From Eleginops maclovinus (taxonomy: Eukaryota > Chordata > Actinopteri > Perciformes > Eleginopidae), in assembly GCF_036324505.1 (NCBI RefSeq), contig NC_086351.1, positions 10,509,983 to 10,573,982 of the forward strand: DNA of 64,000 nucleotides, given 5' to 3'. Shown piece by piece: positions 41,898-53,600 of this stretch. A program made the translations under genes and the position numbers. Each line of letters begins with the position of its first letter. Position 1 is the first letter of the stretch. The notes under the pieces were generated by a model. That model did no database searches. It had not been told where the DNA came from and worked only from the letters and a program-made list of their open reading frames with translations.

Positions 41898-42941
41898 CAG
41901 GGGGACACTAGTGTCTCAATAATTTAAATGGTGCACAAACTGCTTACAGTCAAATGTGCAACCAGAAACAAAATGACAGATATACTTGAGATATTTGAGG
42001 AAAAAGAAACTCCATGAAAGCACAGAAAATGTTGTCTCCTGTGCTTTGGGTAAAAACCACAAAAGGGTGAGCTGTATTCAGCTATGCATATTAAAGCTGT
42101 GCCAAATATATAATGAGTGCATGTTCATCACACCAGAAAGGATTGGACACTCAAAGACCTGTGTAATAGCATCATTGATGAGAACAGCAGAAATTCAACT
42201 TAGCAAATATTCACAGATCATCATCTTTGTCACATCTTCAGTCAGTTTCAAACTTAAATTGTCAACGAGTTAACAGAGAAATTGAAAATGTGGAACTTTG
42301 TAGCTGCTTAGTAAGAGGGAAGGATAAATCTAGCTTTCTCGCTGTGCATCATGAACACACAAAACCGATATGTTGATTTTTAGCTGTTTCGATGAGATAA
42401 AAGACAGACAGTTTACAGAAGCTGGTAACAGACTTGTATAACATTCAGTAAAACACCAAACTCTGATGATGTGCCAACACTGTAGTGACAGATATGCTCT
42501 TCATGGTTACATTTTTACAATGTATCTAACTTCATGGGGTGCTCAGTGTTTCTTGATGAACTGTAAATCAGCACATAACACAAACACTCCATGATCAGAC
42601 AAACAGGACACACAAGGCTTTGAGCAGCCGTTCCCAACATGCACCTCTCACTGGGGAGGGAAACTACTCAGTGTAGAACAGAGGGAAGCATTACGGCAAT
42701 AACTCCTGTAAAAGAAGGAGGATTACTACCATTTTGCCCCCCCTTTTTTTTTTTACCTGCAGAGGTGTTGAGAGGTGCACAAGTGTTTATGAACAAAGCC
42801 ATTGTGAGCACAAGATAAGCACAGGGGTTTGAGGGCAAAAGCATGAAATTAGCAAAGAAAATAAAAGAGGAAGGGGCCATAATAATTGGAGTATTTAAAT
42901 AAACCGTTTTCAAAACAACCCTAATAAGCTCAAAGGTTTTT

Positions 42942-42968
42942 GCCACCTAATGCCACCTAATGCCACCT
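42942..42968 (+). repeat. Short tandem repeat of GCCACCTAAT
   Basis: Two full copies and a partial third copy of a 10-base unit. Confidence 0.85.
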
Positions 42969-43765
42969 GTGGGCGCTGTTGCAAGCGGGAAATCTCTAAA
43001 TCTATTAGAAAAATACAGCGCAAAAAATAATGCTAATGCATTATGAGAATGGCAGCAACTATGTAAATATATGAAAACAATTTCTCTGAATAGAGGCAGA
43101 AGTAAGCTGAGCAGCGCAAATAAATTACAACAGCGCAATTCAAGTGATAATTAGTGACCAAATAAAATACCTCCCCCCCAGTTGAATTGAAACTCTGGAT
43201 TTTATTCAAGTCAGTACATGGTGAAGCCTATCAACGGTGTGTTTCAGAACTGAAAACCTCCGCCCCACCCGCCATCCACTACCAAGGCTCTTCATGACTC
43301 AGTCTAATGTGAAGCGCGCATAGGCAGACTATTATGTCGAAATAAAAATACATAATTATCTTCACCTTCCTCTTCTGCATGATGGTTTCAAAAAGGATGA
43401 CAGAAAGGTGCGACAGATAGTGCAGAAAAATTATTCTGGAGCTAAAGCTTATCCAAGGCCTCAATCACAGTAAAGACGGGATTCAAAAATGAAGATCATT
43501 GTCCTCATTAACAGAAATAAGAGCTTGAAAAGAAAAAAAGCTGTGTTATCTCAGATTTTATATTTACAAGCTTAGAAATATACAGTGTGAGAGATGGGAG
43601 GGGGAAAAAGGTTGAGCAAGAGAAGAATATTATTTACAGCAGGAACAACAGCTGAAAAATCACTTCTAATGAGAAACACCGAGTTAGGACATGACACACA
43701 CCCAAACACTCATGAATGAAAATATTCATTTGGAAACTATGTTCATAATTTTTAAGGAATAAGTG

Positions 43766-44225
43766 GACACTTTAGGAAATATGGTTATTGGCTTTCTTTC
43801 ACATGTCAGGTGACATATCTCTGTGTTTATGGAAGATACGACATGAGAAGATTAGCTTAGCTTAGCATAAATACTCAAATCGGGGGCACAAAGTTCGCAT
43901 GGTTCTGTCTGAAGGTAACAAAATAATATTTTTTGTGGCCAGGAGCTGAGATTTCCTGGAGTCTCGTTGCCATGAAACTGTCTCACATATAACTCCCATT
44001 AGAAAAGACATTTTGTTTAGATGAGATATTAAATATTAAGAGGTGGTAAAAGAGGGGTTTATTGACCTTCAGGCAGATCCAGGGTAGCTGTCCCCATTTC
44101 CAGTTGTTATGCTTAGCTAAGCTAACTGACTCCGTCTTATAATTTACTGCACAGATATGAGAGTGGTATTGATCTTCTCATACAGCTTTCAATTATAGGA
44201 AAATAAGTCAATTTCCCAAAATGTC
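43766..44225. mobile_element. Palindromic percomorph MITE, near full length
   Basis: The ends are inverted: GACACTTTAGGAAATATGG on the left and, read inward, GACATTTTGGGAAATTGAC on the right. Inside are GCTTAGCTTAGCATAAA, TTTCCTGGAGTCTCGTTGCC and GAGAGTGGTATTGATCTTCTC, all landmarks of a very common percomorph foldback element. It lies in the TARS2-RPRD2 interval, possibly within the RPRD2 3' UTR. Confidence 0.75.
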
Positions 44226-44655
44226 AAACTTAAAGCCATACATCTATTTCTCTCCCCTGCTTTCTCTCAGTTCACCCAACAATCACACAGGCAGGCAAAC
44301 TCCAAACAAAATAAAGTTTAATTTCTGTTTGAACTATCTGTGTTTTTTCATAGTGAGACAGGAGTTGGAGAAATGGATAAAAAAAGGAGGGAAAGATTGA
44401 AGGTTGTTACACAACACTCTGCTCTATGTAACTGCTAACCTCACAGCTGCACTGTGCAGTGTAAGAAGACTGGCTGGCTACTTAGCTGAAGCATAGAGAT
44501 TAAATCAGCCATTTACACACAACCTACGGTAGTTTTAATTCAAGCTAAATAACAGAGTAAAGATATCTAGGATCATACCAGCAGGGCTAACACACACTCT
44601 GCACTTCAAGGCAGGGCGCTTGCACTTCTCATTCAGCATGTGATAGATGACCACT

Positions 44656-47600
44656 TCAGTATCGTGGGGGTAGGAAGGGTCTCTTCTGCGAATGGAAAGG
44701 ACCACCTGTGAATGGAGGACCTTGCCGCTTGCCCCCTCGATATCCCCCCCGGGGTCGATCCTGGTTAAACTGCTGAGAGGGGGTTCGGCCTCGCTGCAGA
44801 GGTCTCTGTTGGAGGGAAACTGGGAGAATCGGGGGTAAGTTAAGCAGGGGAACAGGGTTGGAGGTCTGGTTGCGGGAATGAGCTGGAGGACTGTTGGGGG
44901 GCTTCTGGAGAGGAGGGCCAGAGGAGTGAGCAGGGTGGCGAGGAGGGTGGGAGTCGAGTGCGGGTGGATTGGGTGTGGAGGGAGAGGGTGTAGAGCAAGT
45001 GGGAGAGGGGGGCGGAAGAGGTAGATTGAGAGGCTCCTTCACTCGACCCAGTAAGGGAAGAGGAACACCTGGGCGGTGGAGAAGGGGAGCATGGCGGGGG
45101 ACAAAAGGCTCTTTAACTGTACCAGGACGGGGCAGCTTAGGGGGCTCACCTAGCAGCGATGACATGAGGGGTGGGGGGGGCATTTTGTTTCCTCTGGGTC
45201 CTACTCCGCCCCGCTCTACACCTTCAGGTCTTGGCGGGAGGGGGAGAGAAAGGGGACGGTCAATAGGGACCAACACTCCCCCTACCATGACGGCAGAGGG
45301 CACAGCATGGTGGGAAGGTGGAGGGGAAGGGCGCTGGGGTATGGGAGGCGGAGGGAGTCTAGGGATAGGTGGAGGAGGGCCGAAAAAATGGGACGGCGGA
45401 GGATGCTGGTGCAGGAGGGAGGGGGGAGGAGACTGGATGTTCTCGGGGTGGTAGGGCATTTGGAACGGAGAATGGGGAGGAGGGTGTGCGTGAGGGTGGG
45501 ACGGAGGAGGGTGGAGATGTTGGAGGAGGTGAGGAGGGGGAAGAGGCATGGAGGGGGTCATCTCTTCGTTGCCAATGTTAAGAGGGGGGGGGCCGTCGTG
45601 GGGTGAGGGAGACTGAGCGTCCATGTACTCTTCCTCTTCGTACCACATCGCTGTCCCTGGTCGAGTGCCGGCCCCTCCCCCTCGCCGGGAGCCCCGGCCA
45701 ATCAAGCGGATGCTCTCCACTGTCTTGATACGCTCCCCAGCGAGGGGGCGATTCGAGTAGCCGAGAGTTTGGATGGGAGCCCCTTCAGTGCAGGGGGACA
45801 CTAGTGTCTCAATACGATGGTACTGGCCCTCCTTCCCCTTCCCACCCGGAGACTCGTGACCCTCTCGTTTCCCACCTTCCTCCGACGTGCTGCTGGCCCT
45901 ACGAGACCCAGCAGAGTGTTTCCTCTCACCGTTTCCTCTGTTTCCCATCATCCTCAGATGGTGTCCATCTTTCTTACCCTTCATGTCATTACTGGGAGAA
46001 GAGGAGACCTGCTTCCTCACATTCATCGCTTCATCGTCCTTTGATTTTGCGCCGCTCTTTTTCCCAGCTCCATACCGAGAAGAGGAGGCGGAAGAGCTCA
46101 GGAAGTCTCCATTGCTGCTGTTTCCTGACGGGGTGATCACAGCATCCCAGGGGTCGCTGCGGTAGGCTGTGGGTGAGAGGGTATGACCTCCTGATGACCC
46201 TAAAGATTCTGGCACACTTCCAGGTGTGTCCATTATCTCGTCCTGGGTGGGGGTGCCAGCGGCCTCGTCTCTCACTGGGGTCCCGTCCACCCCATCGGGA
46301 CTGCCATCCCCCAGTGCGAGACTGAAGCCTGGGTTACCCTGCAGGAAACTGTTGATTTTTGATTCAAGGCTGGGGGGAGAGACAGAGGGAGCTGAAGTAC
46401 GAGGAGGGGGAGGAGGAGGAGGGGACAGCTGCCTCTCTTTCTCCCAATCTCTGCTTCTCCCAGGTGTGTCTCTTTTGAGGCTGTTCCCTAGGCTGGGTTT
46501 TCCTTTAGGGGTGGTTGGGGATAGCATGGTTTTAACTGCTGATGATTCTGGGGAGGTTCGGGTGGAAGGAGCAGAAGAGGCGTTTGACACACTTTGCAGG
46601 AGAGAGGACAAACCTGCAGTTAGACAAGAAAGAGAGGGCCGGGAGCCAAAGACAAAGAAAAAGAGGACCGATTAGGTATTGTTTATGTACATTCTTTAAT
46701 TCAGAAGGGAACGATTAGTGCGTTTCGTGCATGCGTCTTACCTGGTGTGTTTGTTTTGGTCAGAGCATTGAGTATGCCTTCAGGTGTGATGTCAACACGT
46801 GACAGGATGCTCGCCAGGTGAGGGCCCGAAGAGTTCGCTTTGGAGGCTGTTGGTTGGCCAGAAGGAGTGGTGGGTGTTCCTGGAGACGGCCGAGGTGATG
46901 GGCTAGCTGCTGGGGTGGAAAAAAGACAGAAAGGAGTGGGTTTAACAAACGGAAAAGTCCAGAAAGTCCCAGTCAAATCCAAACTACATTTCACAGTGCT
47001 TTATCCTTGATAAAATTGTTTAACTGTATTGTAACAACCGAAGGGTCCTTAATAAATAATACAATACTGCATACCTAATACCCAGTTTGTTCCTGTTTCC
47101 TGTTTCACTTAATACTTTCAATACTTAAATATGGCATTACATGTTCATTTAATTTATAATTCAGTCTCATTATTCATCATTCTAAAATAAATATTGCAGA
47201 GGCTATAACCGCCTTAGAAAAAACCTAAATTATATGTTATTTTGAGCTAATAAACAGTCAAATATTAACCAGCTTAAACATGAATTATGTAGTGGTCTGG
47301 GTACAAATGCTCATTTTGTTGTAGGTTCTGACCATTATTACACATCTTCGCCCAGCCCTTGAACACACCTGTATTCTTCATTGCAGATGTGAGGGAGCTC
47401 AGAATGGAGCTGATCTTCCCCAGGTCTACCTTCTCCAGATTGACTCCCATTGTGGTTACTGCGGCGCTTTGAGCGGCAACAGAGGTAGGAGTCAACGGGG
47501 TCGCAGTGGCAGCAGCAGTGGTGATGGTCTTCGGTGCCTTAGTAGGAGCGGTGGGAAGCTTTGATGGTGCATCTGACTTTGCAACAGAAGTGGACGGCTT

Positions 47601-50600
47601 GTCCTTCTTGTCACCTGCTAGTAAATATGAAAGCCGATACATTTACAAATCTGAATCACATTACAACTGGGCAGCCCAATATGGATCTACACGAGGAAGA
47701 CAATTAAGGACAAACTAAAACACTCTGTAGCCACTGACCCCCTGCTGTGGCAGCGTCAGCCTCTTCATCAGACAGATCCATGTCTTCCATGTCTCTGCTT
47801 TCATTGGCAATCTCTCCTTCATCCATGGCCTTGCCATCCAGCTCTGGATCCACCTGGGCTCTGCTAGCCCCCAGTCCCATGAAGGGGGAGTCAGAGCCAG
47901 TGGGAGAGGGAGCGTCTTCTGAGGGAGATGGGATGGGAGAGTCCTCGGGTCCAGGTAGAGTCGACTTGAGGGAATCCAGTTTCCTTTTAAGACTAGCCAC
48001 ACGGTTGGCAAAGGCATTGTACGCCTATAAGTTTGCAGAAAGAGAAAAGAGGAATTAAATGGGAGACATAAAAAAAGATATTCCAGCTGGACATTTATTC
48101 ATTTTATATAGATTTTTCAGAATCAATTTGGCAGAAATGGTCAAAGGATCAAGGAAAGTAGGAAGAATAACAGATGTCTGTTTGCTGAACCACTGCTGAA
48201 TTTCAATCCACAAAAACAGATTATGATTTGCCATAGCGATCTCTCAAAAACGGGGTTGTGAACACTCACATTTGCCACAATCTTAACCTCCTTGTACTGC
48301 ATCTCATAAAAAATGTCTGCATTTCCCAAAGCTTCCAGCAGAGGAGGCCCTGTTTTCAGCTCTGTCTCCATGAAGCCGACAAACTCCTGCAGCTTCAGAC
48401 TGCCTTCCTCAAAGTCCTTCGCGAACTTGTTCCCTCCAGCCTTGTCTGGAATAGGACAAAAATGTTAAAAACAAGGTTTATACAAATGTAATATGGTTAA
48501 AAACCACGACCTTGTAAGACAGTGAACCATACTTTTCAGACCCTCTTAATGACTGGCAATAGATCACACTTTTTGCAAATTACTACCAACGCTGCTGCTC
48601 AGTAATTGCAGTGATCAGCTCTTCAGCAAAAAGCAAAAGGGTTTATTTTGTGAGTATACCACCAATAATGTCACAAAAATTGGAATCAGCCAGGAAAATG
48701 GCAGTTGTTGCATCTCACAAACATCACGTTTCAAATTTTAAAAAGTGAGTATGACCAAAATAAATAAAAACACATAAGATTAATCAGCATTGAGGGTTGT
48801 CACACTACTATGTTACTACAGAGCCAGTGCAAAGAATCGTTGTAATGACTTCTGTTGACACATGTATTGAATCAACAGCAATTGTTAAAGGCTCAGTGCT
48901 GGTGCTCAACTCATCAGAGTAAATATATCTCAGCAGCAACATCTCTTATCAGAAAAAAAGTCTCCACAGACCTAACTGTGAACCCTTTTCATTGAAACTA
49001 CTCTATTAAAAAACTATATCACTGATACACCTTTACGGTGTCGGGTAAACTCTTACGCTTGACCTGAAGTAACAAGTATTTATACGTAGCAATACATACA
49101 GTACAAAGGAAAATTAGTTTGAGATGATGCAGAAATGGGCTTAGCGACATCTGACCTTTCAGTCTCTTGAGAGCCTCTGTGCTGAGGACGTCCACTCTGA
49201 GAGCTGCCAGCTGGTTCTCCCTGAACTCCTCTTCTGCAGCAGCCTGCTTATATTTTGACAGCTGATCAATGAGGGACTGGGGCTGGAAAAGAAAGAATGC
49301 AAAGAAATTATTGACAGTAAATCAAGTGTTTTAGACAGTTGAACACAACATGAAAGACAAAGTAATGCAGGACCACACATATAAACGAGACTCACGGTGA
49401 ACTCCGCTAAAATCTTGGACTTGAGGGCAGCTTTGGTGGTGGCTGTGGCTACAGAATAAAAAAGGTCAAAAATTAACTTAATATACAAGCATAATTGCAA
49501 CTCCAAAAATGTTTTAAAACAATATGATGCAAATTTGAGGACGTTATAAAACGTTTTGATTTAACATGAGCACTACTGACCAGTTGCCAGGGGCGTCTCC
49601 TTTTCTTTCTCCTTTTCTTTTTCCTTCTCTTTCTCTTTCTCCTTCTGTTTCTCCTTTTCCTTCTTCCTTTCTTTTTCTTTTTCCTTCTGCTTCTCTCGCT
49701 CCTTTTCCTTTTTGTTTATGCCGGCTTTGAACTGGGCAATGACCTCCCCAGGATACACGCTCCTTTCTTCCCAAATTGTAAAAATCCGTTCCACTGACTT
49801 GCGGACCTTCGCATCTCTGAAGATAATGCAAAATGGAAACACAAGATGAAACATTCAGAGTTAGCCTTTCTAACTTTTTGAGCAATGTTGGCTCAATACC
49901 ACAGCTGACTAAAAACTGCGTACTCACCTGATGAACTGAGCAGCGTTGGGAAGGACTTCTGCAAAGGCCGAACGAAAGACAATGGCGTTCTTTCTTTTGC
50001 AGTTTTGTATCACATCGTTTGCAACGTAGAAGAGATTCAAACGATGAGGGTTGTCCGCTGAAATAAAAGACAAAGAATAAAGGACAAGTTTCCTATGGAT
50101 CCCTAATCTTACAAATAATTAAACAACTATAAAGTGTATTTAGCCTTATAGCTGATTCAGATATTCGGGACAAAATATTCCTGACCAAAAGACTTTCAAG
50201 ATCAAGACTTGATGCATAATAATAAGCAGATTACTTTATAGCTGAACGAGGGGTTGCAGAAATAAACATTTTCATGTGCTGATTATCTTCTAGATTAAAT
50301 CATTTAGTCTATTAAATGTCAGAAAATCAGTAAAAACCAAATCCACCGTAGTTTCTTAACATTCAGTGTGCTGTTTTCAACATTAGATGTCATGTATCGT
50401 CAGTCCAAAAAGACAAAGCTCCAGGTTTGGCCGCCCTTAGCGCCGTTGATTTAAAAGCTAGATTAAACACAATCAAGGTTTGTTTGTAACTCAAGTGTTT
50501 CATACAAGTAGCCAACTTGTATAAGGAATAACTCAAGATCAATATTAGTGGTATTTTATGTTTGGACAAGATATTGCAATACAGGAATCCTGAAAATACT

Positions 50601-53600
50601 GTTTGTGTGAGCAAATTTAGAACAAGTAATGATGCCATCACATAGCTCATTTCAAACTGTAAAATGTCCTGCTCAGTATGCATTTAAAACCTAGACTGTT
50701 TGAGTAAATGATAACAATATATAAATCTGTAACACCGAGTCCATTTCAAATGTATAGACATTTTAGTTCATATGAAGCAGCCTATAATATGAAGATTAAA
50801 TAATGCAACAGGTCAAAACCTTGTCACAGGAACAACTTTTCATAATGTGTTGTATACACCATGACATACACCGACCCAAACGCATCCATCACATGAATTA
50901 TATCATCCCATAATATCCGCTCTTCAATGTCACTTTTCTAACAGTCAGCTTACTTTAGTATCAATATCGGTTACATTTCCATTTCTAAAAGAAATACAAT
51001 ACTGGCAGGGATACAAGGATTTCTATACAGCTTCCTAAAATAGATTCAGTCCCCTAATTGTACCAGGCAGGATTCAATGACAGGCAGTAAGCAGGGTTTT
51101 AAAGCTGAAAAAAAAGGTCAACATTTTCTATGACACATTTTGTTACATTTTAGCAGAGATTATCAACTCATTTAGTCTAGAAGTTTATCCAAGAGCGTTA
51201 ATGTTATCAAATATATAATATCAGAATATAATGACCAAAGGGCAAATATGCTCTTCAAACACAAAGACTTTTTTTATCTCAGTTTTACTTGTATTCAAAT
51301 TCAATCATAAAACTCTGAAGCTTTAAATAAATACACATTTTAAAAAGAGGTTTCTTTAAAATCACTGAAGGCCAAAATATCAGTAATACCCAGGTGGTTT
51401 TGATTATTTTTTGACAAAGTCAGTTCCATTAATGCCACTTCAGCATTCATGCCTCAACACACTCGTGCACAGATCCCAACACAGTGCATTCATCACTTGA
51501 AAAGACAGCCAGCTCTGATACCCAAGCGGTAAATTCCTCAAATATCACATTTAACTCTGAAACATTTGTAAAACTCACAAGCTTATGAATTACATAGAAG
51601 TCACAATGGAAAACATCCAAACAATGAAAAGTGTCTTGAGTTAGCCAGGGATGGCATCAACTTTAACTTCTTAACATTCAGAAAATAAAAGTATGAGTCA
51701 CTGCAAAAAAAGAGTAAGCGCCAAAAGATTATTTTTTTGCTGAAAACAAATCAGCTGGGGGAAAATCTGTTTTTCTCCTTGTTATTAGACGAAGTGAAAA
51801 TGTCATGCCAAAGCCTTTTGATTATATCAGATGTGTATTCCCCACAGACTCTTTAATAAGAAAATAATAGTAACATATTTTTTTAATGTATTTTTCTTTT
51901 TTTGATGAATATTATAATAAAAAGGTTATTTACCTAAATATAGCTTTTGCCCAATAATGTAAAAGGTACAATTATGACAAGATTTAACTAAGTTTAAATT
52001 AAATAAATGCTCCTATTCCAAAAGCACCATTTTGATCCCTTTGAACAAAAAGAACATTTAGGCAGTGAATATAATAATAATTGTTATAACTATCAGTAAA
52101 TGGTATACATAGGGCTGCAACTTTGAATACATTTAATTATTGATTATCAGTCAGTTATTTTTCTAGATTAATCGTTTGAATCTATAAAATGTCAAACAGT
52201 CACTATTCGCCTTTAAATTATCCCGGATACAGTCAATTCAATATAATAATAGAATATTTCTGTTGAACAACTCATTTTTGCTCCCATAGACTGTATGTAG
52301 CTCTAGAAGAATTTAAGAGACCACTCCAAATGTTGCTTGAATCTCGATCTCTACATGAATGGCAGCCATTCCATTCAGTCTCTGTTGAATTCCAACCAAA
52401 TGTAGTCAGCTGTTAATATAAACAGAGAAACTGATAATGCTGGTCACTTTTTTTCCAGAGCTGTATATAAAGGCTGTTTCTCATCATCTCTGTTTATCAT
52501 TCCCTAACCCTTGAAACTACACTTCACTGAAAACTAATTGATTTACATATCTAAAGACTTAACATTTAAATATGTTTATTATCCAATGAAATAAGCACGT
52601 CCATTTGACAAGCTCCGATAGTGATAGCTTATGTAAGACAATATGATTTAGACTGGAGTTCAAAAAACACAACCTATGCTACAAAGATAATATAAACACT
52701 ATACTAGCACTTAGCAGTGGGGCTCAAAGTATACTGAAAGCAACAGCTTTTTAAATTAAAGAAGAGCTCTACGGTGTCTTTCTTAAATGCATCACCTTTC
52801 TCAAACAATAAAATATAACATAACATATACCAAAATGAATGATGGATATCTGCCATTAGACAAAATAAGAAGATTAGCATAGACGGTCTATACTCCAAAT
52901 GAATCCACTTTATAGTGCTCTTTTTTTTAGCTCGATCTAAACAGGTCCTCGCCTACAGCCAGAAAGATTGACTCTTGGTTAGTTGGCAACGCCCTCCATC
53001 AGAAACAACAGCTCAGCCAGTGCAGAGCAGTTATTCTCCGTGTGCTTGTATCATGCTGTGCTCTGTAGGCAGTGATGTGCACTGATATCTGATATGAAAA
53101 TACACATGAGACACTGGTGATTTAACTTGAAACTATGGGTAGTGTATAATTAATATCTCTACTATTTCTACATGTTAGTACTGCAGCCTATAAAAGATCT
53201 GAAACACAGCGTTATTCCGGGTACAAAAATACAAAAAGAAAGGTTCGGATGTTGTTCCAGCAGCCGATTTTGCAAGAAACTCCAACTTTAAGACACTTAA
53301 AGTGAAGGTAAGTAAATGTGGATTAATGTGGCTGTAAGAGGTTATGATGACAAGTATATTTGCATACATTTGCTTCAATACATACTAAAAACAAATGAGC
53401 ATCATGTAACAAAAGCAAATGCATTCCAATACATTTCAAATCCAGCTTCAAACACACTGGGTAACATAAGGTTACAAAACAAGGTGAACAGCCTTACAGC
53501 TTTGAGAGATTTCCCTCGAGCATTTCTTTAAAAAAAAAACAGATGAGAATCTAAGTGATGACTATATACAAAAATATTCAAATTACTCTTCCAGTAGGTC

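Larger units (their letters stand above)
40396..44655. other. TARS2-RPRD2 intergenic region
   Basis: No gene is recognised. The right part must include the RPRD2 3' UTR, whose end I cannot fix. It holds a perfect 10-bp-arm hairpin at 41872-41897 that runs into a 27-bp copy of RPRD2 exon sequence (41895-41921), a short GCCACCTAAT tandem repeat near 42942 and the palindromic MITE at 43766-44225. Confidence 0.65.

Noticed and set aside
44969..45454. Gly/Arg-rich + strand frames opposite RPRD2 exon 10
   Set aside because: Antisense shadow of the proline-rich RPRD2 coding sequence (CCN codons read backwards as GGN).
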